In this document: positions 16,489 through 26,625 of the stretch, one piece after another
How positions within the stretch are numbered: position 1 is the stretch's first letter
How the letters are laid out: the number at the start of each line of letters is the position of its first letter
DNA from: Winslowiella arboricola
GTDB taxonomy: Bacteria > Pseudomonadota > Gammaproteobacteria > Enterobacterales > Enterobacteriaceae
Assembly (NCBI RefSeq): GCF_025527015.1
Contig: NZ_JAODIM010000041.1
Location: 1-64,000, forward strand
Reading direction: 5' to 3'
Length of the DNA: 64,000 nt
Notes under the pieces: model-generated
Database searches by the model: none
What the model was told of the DNA's origin: nothing
What the model saw: only the letters and a program-made list of their open reading frames with translations
Program-made: the position numbers and the translations under genes

Positions 16489-19185
16489 ATGACTCAAATG
16501 ATCGATACCGCGCAGCAAGCGCGCCGCCAGAGTAAAAACCGCCCCATTAAAGTATGGCCAATTGCCAGTGAGGCCCAGGTGAGCCTCGACAGCACATTTG
16601 CCACGCTTAACAGCAGCCCGCAGGGGCTGAACGCCCGCCAGGCGGCAGCGCGTCTGCAACAGTTTGGCCTGAACCAGGTGGCAGAGGAGAAAGCGCCACA
16701 CGCCTTGATTCAGCTGCTGATGGCTTTTAATAATCCGTTTATTTTCGTACTGATGGGTCTCGCCGGTATCAGTTTTTTCACCGACTACTGGCTGCCGGCG
16801 CAGCAGGGTGAAGAGACCGATCTGACTGGCGTAACCATTATGCTGATAATGATTACCCTGAGCGGTGTACTGCGTTTCTGGCAGGAGTTCCGCACCAATC
16901 AGGCAGCCGATGCGCTGAAATCGCTGGTGTCCACCCAGGTCACCACCCTGCGCCGCCATGGCAATAGCAGCAAACCACAATGGATCTACGTTAATCAGCA
17001 GCAGCTGGTGCCGGGAGATATTGTCTCACTGTCGGCTGGCGATATTATTCCCGCCGATATCAAGTTGATTGAATCACACGACCTGCTGGTCAGCCAGGCG
17101 GCGCTGACTGGCGAAGCGTTGCCGGTGGAAAAATATTGTCTGACTGAGCTGACGCCAACGCCGCACAGCATCGGCGAAGGCGCACTGCCCGGCTTAGTTA
17201 ATATCTGCCTGATGGGTACTAATGTGGTCAGCGGCCACGCCACCGCGGTGGTGGTCGCCACTGGCTCTCAGAGCTGGTTTGGTTCGCTGGCGAAAAATAT
17301 TATCGGCAAACGCCCACCCACCTCTTTTGACCGTGGCGTCAATAGCGTCAGCTGGTTGCTGATCCGCTTTATGGCCATTATGGTGCCGATCGTGCTGGTG
17401 CTGAATGGCATAACCAAAGGCGACTGGCTGGATGCGACCCTGTTTGCCGTTGCGGTTGCGGTTGGTCTGACGCCAGAGATGCTGCCAATGATTGTCAGTA
17501 CTAATCTGGCCAAAGGCGCAATGGCGATGGCACGGCGTAAAGTGGTGGTCAAACGGCTGAATGCTATTCAGAACTTTGGCGCGATGGATGTGCTTTGTAC
17601 CGACAAAACCGGCACCCTGACGCAGGATCATATTGCGCTGGAGCACCATCTGGATATTCTCGGCCGCCCCTGCCGTCAGGTACTGGAACTGGCGTGGCTG
17701 AACAGTTTTCACCAGAGCGGGCATAAGAATCTGATGGATCGCGCGGTTCTGGCGTTTGCACGCCAGCACGACGACTTACCGCGTACTTTACGTAAAGTCG
17801 ACGAACTGCCGTTTGATTTCACCCGCCGCCGTCTGTCGGTGTCCCTCAGCGATGATCAGGGGCAGCATCAGTTGATCTGCAAAGGCGCGGTGGAAGAGAT
17901 GCTGGCAATCACCACCCATCTGCAACACAACGCTGAGGTGGTGGCGATGGATGAGGCATGGCGTACTGAAATACTGCAGCGCGCCGCCGGGTTCAATCAG
18001 CAGGGTTATCGGGTGCTGCTGATCGCTACCCGTAAGCTGCATAGCAGCGGCTGGCATCAGCGCCTGACGCCGGATGATGAGCGCGATGTAACCCTGTGCG
18101 GCATGCTGACCTTCCTCGATCCGGCCAAAGAGAGTGCAGCGGCAGCGATCCGCGCGCTGCAGGATAATGGCGTGCAGATCAAAGTGCTGACTGGTGATAA
18201 CCCGCTGATCACCGCCAAAATCTGTCGTGATCTTGATCTTGACCCCGGCGTGCCGCTGCTGGGTGATGAGATTGAGCAGTTAAGCGATAAACAGCTTAAA
18301 CCGAGGGTGGAGCTGCATACCATTTTTGCCAAACTGACCCCGGCGCAGAAACAGCGGGTGGTGACCCTGTTGCAGGAGAACGGTCATACCGTCGGATTCC
18401 TTGGTGACGGCATTAATGATGCTGCGGCGCTGCGGGCGGCGGATGTCGGGATTTCTGTCGACAGCGCGACCGATATCGCCAGACAGTCCGCCGATATTAT
18501 TCTGCTGGAGAAGAGTCTGATGGTGCTGGAGCAAGGGGTACTGATCGGCCGCCAGACCTTTGGCAATATCATCAAGTATCTGAATATCACCGCCAGTTCA
18601 AACTTTGGTAATGTGTTTTCCATTCTGGTGGCCAGCGCCTTTATTCCGTTTTTACCGATGCTGGCGATTCAGCTGCTGTTGCAGAACCTGATTTACGATA
18701 TCTCGCAGCTGGCGCTACCGTGGGACAAAATGGATAAGGAGTTTGTCCGCCAGCCACGCAAATGGGATGCCAAAAATATCGGGCGTTTTATGCTGTGGAT
18801 GGGGCCAACCTCCTCAATCTTTGATATCACCACCTTTACGCTGATGTGGCATATTTTTGGCGCCAACAGTGCCGATCATCAGGCGTTGTTCCAGTCCGGC
18901 TGGTTTATTGAAGGGCTGTTATCGCAAACGCTGGTGGTGCATATGTTGCGCACTCAGAAGATACCTTTTATTCAGGCGCGCGCGACCTGGCCGATTATGT
19001 TAACCACCGCGCTGGTGGTGATTATGGGTATTGGTTTACCGTTCTCACCGATAAATAGCTGGTTTGGTTTGCAGTCGCTGCCAGTAAGTTACTTCCCATG
19101 GCTGCTGGCGACCCTGCTGGGTTACTGCCTGTTAAGCCAGGGGATGAAACAGCTCTATATACGCAAATTTGGACAGTGGTTTTAA
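16489..19185 (+). CDS. mgtA: Mg2+-importing P-type ATPase
   Basis: An 898-residue P3B-type ATPase, the same length as E. coli MgtA, importing Mg2+ across the inner membrane. The phosphorylation motif is CTDKTGTLTQDH (Asp about residue 369), the actuator motif is LTGEALPVEK (about 205-214), and the P-domain hinge is GDGINDAAALR (about 637), where most P-type ATPases have Pro in place of the second Ala. About ten membrane helices are visible. The N-terminus differs from E. coli MgtA. It is a single-gene unit, probably controlled by the leader attenuator. In E. coli mgtA lies elsewhere, so its place next to lpdA is lineage-specific. Confidence 0.93.
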   Translation: MTQMIDTAQQARRQSKNRPIKVWPIASEAQVSLDSTFATLNSSPQGLNARQAAARLQQFGLNQVAEEKAPHALIQLLMAFNNPFIFVLMGLAGISFFTDYWLPAQQGEETDLTGVTIMLIMITLSGVLRFWQEFRTNQAADALKSLVSTQVTTLRRHGNSSKPQWIYVNQQQLVPGDIVSLSAGDIIPADIKLIESHDLLVSQAALTGEALPVEKYCLTELTPTPHSIGEGALPGLVNICLMGTNVVSGHATAVVVATGSQSWFGSLAKNIIGKRPPTSFDRGVNSVSWLLIRFMAIMVPIVLVLNGITKGDWLDATLFAVAVAVGLTPEMLPMIVSTNLAKGAMAMARRKVVVKRLNAIQNFGAMDVLCTDKTGTLTQDHIALEHHLDILGRPCRQVLELAWLNSFHQSGHKNLMDRAVLAFARQHDDLPRTLRKVDELPFDFTRRRLSVSLSDDQGQHQLICKGAVEEMLAITTHLQHNAEVVAMDEAWRTEILQRAAGFNQQGYRVLLIATRKLHSSGWHQRLTPDDERDVTLCGMLTFLDPAKESAAAAIRALQDNGVQIKVLTGDNPLITAKICRDLDLDPGVPLLGDEIEQLSDKQLKPRVELHTIFAKLTPAQKQRVVTLLQENGHTVGFLGDGINDAAALRAADVGISVDSATDIARQSADIILLEKSLMVLEQGVLIGRQTFGNIIKYLNITASSNFGNVFSILVASAFIPFLPMLAIQLLLQNLIYDISQLALPWDKMDKEFVRQPRKWDAKNIGRFMLWMGPTSSIFDITTFTLMWHIFGANSADHQALFQSGWFIEGLLSQTLVVHMLRTQKIPFIQARATWPIMLTTALVVIMGIGLPFSPINSWFGLQSLPVSYFPWLLATLLGYCLLSQGMKQLYIRKFGQWF

Positions 19186-19200
19186 TTTACCAGATTTAAA

Positions 19201-19231
19201 AAAACGGCTCCTGAACTCAGGAGCCGTTTTT
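19201..19231. terminator. bidirectional terminator between mgtA and lpdA
   Basis: ACGGCTCCTG and CAGGAGCCGT form a 10-base-pair stem with loop AACT, flanked by A's on the left and T's on the right, so it can end both convergent transcripts. Confidence 0.9.
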
Positions 19232-19253
19232 ATCCAACCTGAAGTACGAAAAC

Positions 19254-20678
19254 TTATTTCTTTTTCGCTTTCGGGTTTGGCAGGTCAGTAATACTACCTT
19301 CAAAGATCTCAGCCGCCAGGCCAACAGATTCATGCAGCGTTGGGTGCGCATGAATGGTCAGGGCGATATCTTCAGCATCACACCCCATCTCAATCGCCAG
19401 ACCGATCTCACCCAGCAGCTCGCCGCCGTTAGTGCCGACAATCGCGCCACCGATAATACGATGCGTCTCTTTGTCGAAAATCAGTTTGGTAATACCGTCT
19501 GCACAATCGGAAGCGATGGCGCGACCAGAAGCTGCCCACGGGAAAGTGGAAACTTCATAGCTGATGCCTTTCTCTTTCGCTTCTTTCTCAGTCAGACCAA
19601 CCCAGGCAACTTCTGGCTCAGTGTAAGCGATGGAAGGAATCACTTTCGGATCGAAGTAGTGCTTCTTACCGGAGATCACTTCTGCCGCTACGTGGCCTTC
19701 GTGCACGCCTTTATGCGCCAGCATTGGCTGACCGACAATATCGCCGATCGCATAGATATGCGGCACATTGGTGCGCATCTGCTTATCGGTACGGATAAAG
19801 CCGCGCTCATCCACTTCCACGCCCGCCTGACCCGCATCCAGTAGCTTACCGTTTGGTACGCGACCGATTGCCACCAGCACCGCATCATAACGCTGTGGTT
19901 CTGCCGGCGCTTTTTTGCCTTCCATCGTGACATAGATACCGTCTTCTTTGGCTTCTACCGCTGTCACTTTGGTTTCCAGCATCAGGTTAAACTGCTTGCT
20001 GATACGCTTGGTAAAGACTTTAACCACGTCTTTATCCGCTGCCGGAATGACCTGGTCAAACATTTCAACCACATCAATCTGTGAACCCAGCGCGTGATAG
20101 ACGGTCGCCATTTCCAGACCGATAATCCCGCCGCCCATCACCAGCAGACGCTCAGGAACTTCTTTCAGCTCCAGTGCATCGGTTGAGTCCCAGACGCGTG
20201 GATCTTCATGTGGAATAAATGGCAGTTCGATCGGACGTGAGCCAGCAGCAATAATCGCATTGTCGAAGTTAATGGTAGTGGCGCCATTTTCACCTTCAAC
20301 CACCAGCGTATTAGCACCGGTAAATTTACCCAGACCAGTGACCACTTTAACTTTGCGGCCCTTCGCCATACCTGACAGACCACCGGTCAGTTGAGTGATG
20401 ACTTTCTCTTTCCAGGAACGAATCTTGTCGATATCAGTGGTAGGTTTACCAAATACGATACCGTGTTCTTCCAGCGCTTTGGCTTCTTCAATCACTTTCG
20501 CGACGTGCAGCAACGCTTTCGAAGGGATACAACCGACGTTCAGACAAACACCACCAAGGGTGCTGAAACGCTCAACGATGACGGTCTCCAGACCTAAATC
20601 AGCGCAACGGAAGGCTGCAGAGTAGCCTGCAGGGCCAGCCCCAAGTACCACGACCTGAGTTTTAATCTCTGTACTCAT
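19254..20678 (-). CDS. lpdA: dihydrolipoamide dehydrogenase (E3)
   Basis: A 474-residue FAD flavoprotein that reoxidises dihydrolipoyl groups of the pyruvate and 2-oxoglutarate dehydrogenase complexes and the glycine cleavage system. The FAD motif GAGPAGYSAAF is near residue 13, the redox disulphide is GGVCLNVGC (about 41-50), the NAD motif is GGGIIGLEM, and the C-terminal catalytic His-Glu lies in HAHPTLHESV. The start at 20678 (MSTEIKTQVV) matches E. coli; an extra ATG directly before it is also possible. The 183 bases from aceF contain a stem-loop and room for a separate promoter, as in E. coli. Confidence 0.98.
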   Translation of the reverse strand: MSTEIKTQVVVLGAGPAGYSAAFRCADLGLETVIVERFSTLGGVCLNVGCIPSKALLHVAKVIEEAKALEEHGIVFGKPTTDIDKIRSWKEKVITQLTGGLSGMAKGRKVKVVTGLGKFTGANTLVVEGENGATTINFDNAIIAAGSRPIELPFIPHEDPRVWDSTDALELKEVPERLLVMGGGIIGLEMATVYHALGSQIDVVEMFDQVIPAADKDVVKVFTKRISKQFNLMLETKVTAVEAKEDGIYVTMEGKKAPAEPQRYDAVLVAIGRVPNGKLLDAGQAGVEVDERGFIRTDKQMRTNVPHIYAIGDIVGQPMLAHKGVHEGHVAAEVISGKKHYFDPKVIPSIAYTEPEVAWVGLTEKEAKEKGISYEVSTFPWAASGRAIASDCADGITKLIFDKETHRIIGGAIVGTNGGELLGEIGLAIEMGCDAEDIALTIHAHPTLHESVGLAAEIFEGSITDLPNPKAKKK

Positions 20679-20838
20679 CATGACCTCTTTGATTGGCGTT
20701 CCGGCGGGTCAGACTTTCTGGTTATTGCCCTTGTTCCACCGGGACATATTCATCGCAAGAGTTTACAGAATTGTTAACAGACTGCAAACCGCTTGGTTTC
20801 CTTAGATGTTAACTTCTCAATCCAGGAGCCTGTAATAA

Positions 20839-20857
20839 GGCCGGCAAAATGCCGGCC
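20839..20857 (-). terminator. stem-loop between aceF and lpdA
   Basis: GGCCGGC and GCCGGCC form a 7-base-pair GC stem with a 5-base loop just after aceF. On the minus strand it is followed by TTATTAC, a weak U-tract, so partial termination or 3'-end protection is likely. Confidence 0.5.
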
Positions 20858-20864
20858 TCTTAAC

Positions 20865-22475
20865 TTACATCACCAGACGGCGAATATCTGCCATGATGGT
20901 GCCGATGTAAGCGGCAAAACGCGCACCCGCCGCGCCATCGATAACCCGATGGTCGAAGGAGAGTGACAGAGGCAGCATCAGGCGCGGTACGAACTCTTTA
21001 CCGTTCCAGACAGGTTTCATCGATGATTTAGACACACCGAGGATCGCCACTTCCGGCGCGTTGACGATTGGGGTAAATGCCGTACCGCCAATGCCGCCAA
21101 GGCTGGAAATGGTGAAGCAACCGCCCTGCATATCAGAAGACGTCAGCTTGCCGTCACGCGCTTTCTTCGAGATCACCGCCAGTTCCTGCGACAGCTCAAC
21201 AATACCTTTCTTGTTGACGTCACGGAACACCGGAACCACCAGACCATTTGGCGTATCAACCGCCACACCGATATTGATATATTTCTTCAACGTCAGTTTC
21301 TGGCCATCTTCCGACAGTGAGCTGTTGAAACGTGGGAACTCTTCCAGCGCTTTGGCAGCCGCTTTCATCAGGAACACCAGTGGGGTGATCTTCAGATCCA
21401 GTTTCTTCTTCGCCGCTTCGTCATTCTGCTGCTTACGGAAGTTTTCCACTTCGGTAATATCCGCTTCGTCGTGTTGGGTAACGTGCGGGATAACGATCCA
21501 GTTACGGCTCAGGTTGGCGCCAGAAATTTTCTGGATGCGGCCCAGTTCGACTTCTTCGATTTCACCGAATTTGCTGAAATCAACTTTCGGCCACGGCAGC
21601 ATGCCCGGGATACCGCCACCCGCTGCAGCAGGTGCAGACTCGGCGCGTTTCACGGCATCTTTCACGTAAGACTGAACGTCTTCTTTCAGGATACGGCTCT
21701 TACGGCCAGTGCCTTTGACTTTCGCCAGGTTAACACCGAACTCACGCGCCAGACGACGGATAACCGGCGTGGCGTGCACGTAAGCGTCGTTCTCCGCAAA
21801 ATCGCTTTTCGCTTCAGCAGCAGCGGCGGGTTTAGCGTCTTCTTTCTTCGCTGGCGCCGGAGCCGCTTCTGCTTTTTTCTCAGCCGCTGGCGCTTCTGCC
21901 GCAGCCGGAGCCGCAGCGCCGGAACCGGCGGTCTCGAACACCATAATCAGCGAGCCGGTGCTGACTTTATCGCCAGTAGCGATTTTGATCTCTTTGATCG
22001 TACCGGCGAATGGCGCAGGCACTTCCATGGACGCTTTGTCGCCTTCCACGGTGATCAGTGACTGCTCAGCTTCAACGCTGTCACCCACTTTTACCAGGAT
22101 TTCGGTGACTTCAACTTCGTCAGAACCGATATCCGGCACGGCAACTTCTTTGCTTTCGCTGGCTGCCGGTGCGGCCGCAGCAGCTGGCGCCGCTGCTTCT
22201 TTTTTCTCTTCTGCCGGAGCAGGCGCAGCTTCTGCTGCACCGTCGGCGGATTCGAAAATCATAATCAGTTTACCGGTTTCCACTTTGTCACCGGTGGCCA
22301 CTCTGATCTCTTTCACTACGCCAGCTTCTGGCGAAGGGACTTCCATCGAGGCCTTGTCACCTTCCACGGTGATCAGCGACTGTTCAACTTCAACTTTATC
22401 GCCAACTTTCACCATAATCTCGGTGACTTCAACTTCGTCTGCACCGATATCCGGTACCTTGATTTCGATAGCCAT
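20865..22475 (-). CDS. aceF: pyruvate dehydrogenase E2, dihydrolipoamide acetyltransferase with two lipoyl domains
   Basis: A 536-residue E2 core of the pyruvate dehydrogenase complex. Two lipoyl domains are seen, with lipoylated lysines in [15 protein letters not shown] (K41) and [15 protein letters not shown] (K147), joined by Ala/Pro/Lys-rich swinging linkers. A subunit-binding domain follows (about 232-271), then the acetyltransferase domain with [12 protein letters not shown] (His about 509, Asp about 513). E. coli AceF has three lipoyl domains and 630 residues, so one repeat is missing. It lies 13 bases after aceE in the same operon. Confidence 0.97.
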   Translation of the reverse strand: MAIEIKVPDIGADEVEVTEIMVKVGDKVEVEQSLITVEGDKASMEVPSPEAGVVKEIRVATGDKVETGKLIMIFESADGAAEAAPAPAEEKKEAAAPAAAAAPAASESKEVAVPDIGSDEVEVTEILVKVGDSVEAEQSLITVEGDKASMEVPAPFAGTIKEIKIATGDKVSTGSLIMVFETAGSGAAAPAAAEAPAAEKKAEAAPAPAKKEDAKPAAAAEAKSDFAENDAYVHATPVIRRLAREFGVNLAKVKGTGRKSRILKEDVQSYVKDAVKRAESAPAAAGGGIPGMLPWPKVDFSKFGEIEEVELGRIQKISGANLSRNWIVIPHVTQHDEADITEVENFRKQQNDEAAKKKLDLKITPLVFLMKAAAKALEEFPRFNSSLSEDGQKLTLKKYINIGVAVDTPNGLVVPVFRDVNKKGIVELSQELAVISKKARDGKLTSSDMQGGCFTISSLGGIGGTAFTPIVNAPEVAILGVSKSSMKPVWNGKEFVPRLMLPLSLSFDHRVIDGAAGARFAAYIGTIMADIRRLVM

Positions 22476-22488
22476 TAAACTTTACCTC

Positions 22489-25152
22489 TTATGCCAGACG
22501 CGGGTTGACTTTATCAGCATCGATATTGAATTTCGCAATGGCATCCACCACGACTTTCTTCTCGATTTCGCCGCGTTTGGCCAGTTCGCCCAGTGCTGCA
22601 ACAACAACGTAAGACGCATCCACTTCGAAGTGGTGACGCAGATTTTCGCGGCTGTCAGAACGGCCAAAGCCGTCGGTGCCCAGCACGCGGTAATCGCTTG
22701 ACGGTACATAGCTGCGAACCTGCTCAGCGAACAGTTTCATATAGTCGGTTGACGCTACGGCCGGTGCTTCGCTCATCACCTGAGCAATGTACGGTACGCG
22801 CGCTTCTTCAGCCGGGTGCAGCATGTTCCAGCGCTCACAATCCTGACCATCACGCGCCAGCTCGGTAAATGAAGTCACGCTGTAAACGTCAGAACCGACG
22901 CCGTAATCTTTCGCCAGAATCTGCGCTGCTTCACGAACGTGACGCAGGATAGAGCCTGAACCCAGCAGCTGAACTTTACCTTTGCTGCCTTCTACCGTTT
23001 CCAGCTTGTAGATACCCTTACGGATACCCTCTTCCGCACCCTGCGGCATCGCAGGCATATGGTAGTTTTCGTTCAGCGTGGTGATGTAGTAGTAGACGTT
23101 TTCTTGTGCTTCACCGTACATACGCACCAGACCGTCATGCATAATGACCGCCACTTCATAGGCGTAAGCCGGATCGTAAGAGATACAGTTAGGGATAGTC
23201 AGTGACTGAATATGGCTGTGGCCATCTTCGTGCTGCAGACCTTCACCGTTCAGGGTGGTACGACCGGACGTGCCGCCAACCAGGAAGCCGCGCGCCTGCT
23301 GATCGCCGGCCGCCCAGCACAGATCACCGATACGCTGGAAACCGAACATCGAATAGTAGATGTAGAACGGAATCATCGGCAGATTGTTGGTGCTGTAAGA
23401 GGTTGCCGCCGCCAGCCAGGATGCGCCTGCGCCCAGTTCGTTAATACCTTCCTGCAGGATCTGACCTTTTTCGTCTTCTTTGTAGTAAGCAACCTGCTCA
23501 CGGTCCTGCGGGGTGTATTGCTGGCCGTTCGGGCTGTAAATACCGATCTGACGGAACAGACCTTCCATACCGAAAGTACGCGCTTCATCGGCGATGATTG
23601 GCACCAGACGATCTTTGATCGACTGATTCTTCAGCATCACGTTCAGCACACGCACAAAGGCGATAGTGGTGGAGATCTCTTTGTTCTGCTCTTCCAGCAG
23701 TGACTGGAAATCAGACAGCGCGGGCATTTCCAGCTTCTCGCTAAACTTCGCCTGGCGGGTTGGCAGATAGCCACCCAGTTTCTGACGCTGGGCGTGCAGA
23801 TAGGTGTGCTCTTCTGAACCTTCGGCAAAGGTCACGTATGGCAGTTTTTCGAGCTCTGCATCTTCAACCGGTACGTTGAAACGATCACGGATATAGCGCA
23901 CGCCATCCATGTTCACTTTCTTCACCTGGTGAGCAATGTTTTTACCTTCTGCGGAGTCGCCCATACCATAACCTTTAATGGTATGCGCCAGAATCACCAC
24001 CGGTTTGCCTTTGGTGTCCTGCGCTTTTTTCAGCGCCGCATAGACTTTCTTCGGATCGTGGCCGCCACGGTTCAGCGCCCAAATCTCGTCGTCGCTCATA
24101 TCTTTAACCAGCTCAGCGGTTTCCGGATATTTGCCGAAGAAGTGTTCACGCACATACGCGCCGTTACGTGATTTAAAGGTCTGATAGTCGCCGTCAACGG
24201 TTTCGTTCATCAGCTGGATCAGTTTACCGCTGGTATCTTTACGCAGCAGTTCATCCCAACGACCGCCCCAGATAACTTTGATCACTTCCCAACCGGCGCC
24301 GGCAAAAATGCCTTCCAGTTCGTTGATAATCTTGCCGTTACCGGTGACCGGGCCGTCCAGACGTTGCAGGTTACAGTTGATGATAAAGCACAGGTTGTCG
24401 AGCTTCTCACGGGTCGCGATAGTGATCGCGCCTTTTGATTCTGGCTCATCCATTTCGCCGTCGCCGAGGAAGGCGTAAACGGTCTGCGCGGCGGTCTCTT
24501 TCAGACCACGGTGCTCAAGATACTTGAGGAATTTCGCCTGGTAGATCGCGCCTAACGGGCCAAGACCCATCGATACGGTCGGGAACTGCCAGAAATCAGG
24601 CATCAGTTTTGGATGCGGGTAAGAAGAGAGACCCTTACCATCCACTTCCTGACGGAAGTTGTTCATCTGATCTTCAGTCAGACGGCCTTCAAGGAAGGCA
24701 CGGGCGTAAACGCCTGGGGAGATATGACCCTGGAAGTAAACCAGATCGCCGCCATCTTTGTCGTTACGCGCACGGAAGAAGTGGTTAAAACACACTTCAT
24801 AGATGGTGGCGGAAGACTGGAAGGAGGACATATGACCGCCCAGATCCAGATCTTTCTTCGATGCACGCAGAACCGTCATGATTGCGTTCCAGCGGATCGC
24901 GGAACGGATACGACGCTCCAGAGAGGCGTTGCCCGGGTATTCCGGCTCGTCTTCGGTGGCAATGGAGTTGATGTACTGGCTTGCACCGGTACCCGCAGCC
25001 ACTTTAACGCCACCTTTACGTGCTTCGCTTAATACCTGATCAATCAGATACTGCGCGCGCTCAACACCTTCTTCACGGATGACCGATTCGATCGCCTGTA
25101 GCCAGTCGCGAGTTTCAATCGGATCCACGTCATTGTGTAAACGTTCTGACAT
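22489..25152 (-). CDS. aceE: pyruvate dehydrogenase E1 component
   Basis: An 887-residue thiamine-diphosphate-dependent E1, the same length as in E. coli. It decarboxylates pyruvate and acetylates the lipoyl group of AceF. The ThDP-binding stretch GDGEMDEPESKG..INCNLQRLDGPV lies at about residues 229-268. It is the second gene of the pdhR operon, with about 180 bases between pdhR and aceE containing a long hairpin. Confidence 0.98.
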   Translation of the reverse strand: MSERLHNDVDPIETRDWLQAIESVIREEGVERAQYLIDQVLSEARKGGVKVAAGTGASQYINSIATEDEPEYPGNASLERRIRSAIRWNAIMTVLRASKKDLDLGGHMSSFQSSATIYEVCFNHFFRARNDKDGGDLVYFQGHISPGVYARAFLEGRLTEDQMNNFRQEVDGKGLSSYPHPKLMPDFWQFPTVSMGLGPLGAIYQAKFLKYLEHRGLKETAAQTVYAFLGDGEMDEPESKGAITIATREKLDNLCFIINCNLQRLDGPVTGNGKIINELEGIFAGAGWEVIKVIWGGRWDELLRKDTSGKLIQLMNETVDGDYQTFKSRNGAYVREHFFGKYPETAELVKDMSDDEIWALNRGGHDPKKVYAALKKAQDTKGKPVVILAHTIKGYGMGDSAEGKNIAHQVKKVNMDGVRYIRDRFNVPVEDAELEKLPYVTFAEGSEEHTYLHAQRQKLGGYLPTRQAKFSEKLEMPALSDFQSLLEEQNKEISTTIAFVRVLNVMLKNQSIKDRLVPIIADEARTFGMEGLFRQIGIYSPNGQQYTPQDREQVAYYKEDEKGQILQEGINELGAGASWLAAATSYSTNNLPMIPFYIYYSMFGFQRIGDLCWAAGDQQARGFLVGGTSGRTTLNGEGLQHEDGHSHIQSLTIPNCISYDPAYAYEVAVIMHDGLVRMYGEAQENVYYYITTLNENYHMPAMPQGAEEGIRKGIYKLETVEGSKGKVQLLGSGSILRHVREAAQILAKDYGVGSDVYSVTSFTELARDGQDCERWNMLHPAEEARVPYIAQVMSEAPAVASTDYMKLFAEQVRSYVPSSDYRVLGTDGFGRSDSRENLRHHFEVDASYVVVAALGELAKRGEIEKKVVVDAIAKFNIDADKVNPRLA

Positions 25153-25194
25153 GGGGGGTATTCCTTATCTGTGTCTAATACGTTGAATTGTCTG

Positions 25195-25246
25195 GAGCCT
25201 GTCTCGTTGCACTCTGCCTGCTGATGGAGCGCAAGGAGACAGGCTC
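25195..25246 (-). promoter_or_regulatory. long inverted repeat between pdhR and aceE
   Basis: GAGCCTGTCTC (25195-25205) and GAGACAGGCTC (25236-25246) form a perfect 11-base-pair stem around 30 bases. There is no U-tract, so it is more likely an mRNA processing or stability element that uncouples pdhR from aceEF than a terminator. Confidence 0.5.
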
Positions 25247-25334
25247 GTCGTTTATCCCTTTCATCCTTCAGGCTGCCGCTGACTTAGCTGCAACGCGAAT
25301 GGTGTCGGGTATATAGCCGCGTTTTCTCGACGCG

Positions 25335-26099
25335 TTATTCCTTACGTTGCTGTAAACGTCGTAAGGAGCGCTCTCTACGACTCTGCTCCCGACTTCTGTC
25401 CAGCAATATTTCCTCGATAAACGCCAGATGGCGGTGTGACGCTTCACGGGCCTGTTCCGGCTCGCGTGCCACAATCGCCGCAAAGATGCTGGCGCGGTGA
25501 CCGCTCACTTTCGCCAACATTTCCCGGCGTGAGTAGAGCAATTCAAAGTTCTGCCGTACGTTCTGCTCCAGCATTGGTCCCATACAGCGCAACAGATGCA
25601 ACAGCACCACATTGTGCGCCGCTTCGGTGACAGCAATCTGATACTGCATAACCGCATCGGCTTCGGCGTCTAAATCGCCGCTATCCTGTGCCAGCTGAAT
25701 AACCTGATGACATTCGCGAATGCGATGCAAATCTTCGTCTGTGCCGCGTAACGCCGCGTAGTAGGCAGCAATGCCTTCCAGTGCATGACGGGTTTCCAGC
25801 AGATCGAACTGAGATTCAGGATGTTCGGCAAGCAGTTCTACGAGCGGGTCGCTCAGGCTTTGCCACAGGCTTTGTTGTACGAATGTGCCACCGCCCTGAC
25901 GGCGCAGCAGCAGGCCTTTTGCTTCCAGACGCTGGATAGCTTCACGTAGAGAGGGGCGGGAAACATCAAACTGTTTGGCGAGCTCGCGCTCTGGCAGCAG
26001 CTTCTCGCCCGGACGCAGGGTCCCTTCCATAATCAGAGACTCGAGCTGTTGCTCGATTGCATCGGATAGCTTTGGTTGGCGAATCTTACTGTAGGCCAT
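25335..26099 (-). CDS. pdhR: pyruvate-responsive GntR-family repressor
   Basis: A 254-residue FadR-subfamily regulator nearly identical in layout to E. coli PdhR. The N-terminal winged helix ('[20 protein letters not shown]' then [13 protein letters not shown], residues about 24-58) binds DNA, and the C-terminal FCD domain senses pyruvate. It represses pdhR-aceEF-lpdA until pyruvate accumulates. The start at 26099 (MAYSKIRQP) matches E. coli; an upstream in-frame ATG would read through the operator. A PdhR box lies 32 bases upstream, indicating autoregulation. Confidence 0.97.
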   Translation of the reverse strand: MAYSKIRQPKLSDAIEQQLESLIMEGTLRPGEKLLPERELAKQFDVSRPSLREAIQRLEAKGLLLRRQGGGTFVQQSLWQSLSDPLVELLAEHPESQFDLLETRHALEGIAAYYAALRGTDEDLHRIRECHQVIQLAQDSGDLDAEADAVMQYQIAVTEAAHNVVLLHLLRCMGPMLEQNVRQNFELLYSRREMLAKVSGHRASIFAAIVAREPEQAREASHRHLAFIEEILLDRSREQSRRERSLRRLQQRKE

Positions 26100-26130
26100 C
26101 TTCCCTTCTTCTGCCATTTGTCCGGAGTAA

Positions 26131-26145
26131 ATTGGTAATACCAAT
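26131..26145. promoter_or_regulatory. PdhR operator
   Basis: ATTGGTAATACCAAT is a near-perfect palindrome matching the known PdhR consensus ATTGGTnnnACCAAT, just upstream of pdhR. Confidence 0.85.
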
Positions 26146-26150
26146 TGCAA

Positions 26151-26625
26151 AAAGGTGACCGTAAAGTAACAAAGTATTCACCTTGTGTCTATATGGCATA
26201 AGCCCGAAACCGGGGCTGGCTCACGTTGTAAAGATACTGATTAGCCACCGGAAAGCGTACCAAACGCGGGCGACAGAATTGTTAATAACGCTAACTTTTA
26301 CGAAACCTTACACGGGGTTAGTGGGGTTTCTGGCGCTTACCCATAAGGCAAAACTATTCGTCTTTCGGGCCAATCTATGCCAGAAGAGGGAAGTTGCGCG
26401 GCAGATGTAAGTGACTAATTTTTCGCCACTTCGCCGCACGAAAAGAGAAAGCATGTGCAAAGGCCAGCGCTTACCACTATTCTTGTCGCGGAGAAAGCAT
26501 CACGCCGGTTTTTGTGATGCTGTTACTGTAAAATAATCAATACGTTATCTGTCATATTTTGCTTACAACGGCTCACGCAGCGGCGCAAAAAATGCCAATA
26601 AAAATAACGACATCACGAGGTTTAT
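26151..26625. other. divergent pdhR-aroP intergenic region
   Basis: This stretch of about 475 bases carries the divergent promoters of pdhR and aroP. TGTAAA occurs near 26526, as in half of a TyrR box, but its partner TTTACA is absent at the required spacing. A 75-codon plus-strand frame from 26183 has no good ribosome binding site or recognised product. I see nothing else firm. Confidence 0.4.

Noticed and set aside
21958..22701. Plus-strand open frame opposite aceF/aceE, Ser/Ala/Thr-rich
   Set aside because: It is an antisense image of the Ala/Pro-rich lipoyl linkers, not an independent gene.
26183..26410. 75-codon plus-strand frame in the pdhR-aroP gap
   Set aside because: No convincing ribosome binding site, no domain, and the region is a regulatory gap in relatives.
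26520..26545. TyrR box upstream of aroP
   Set aside because: Only the left half TGTAAA is present; the partner TTTACA is missing at the proper spacing.
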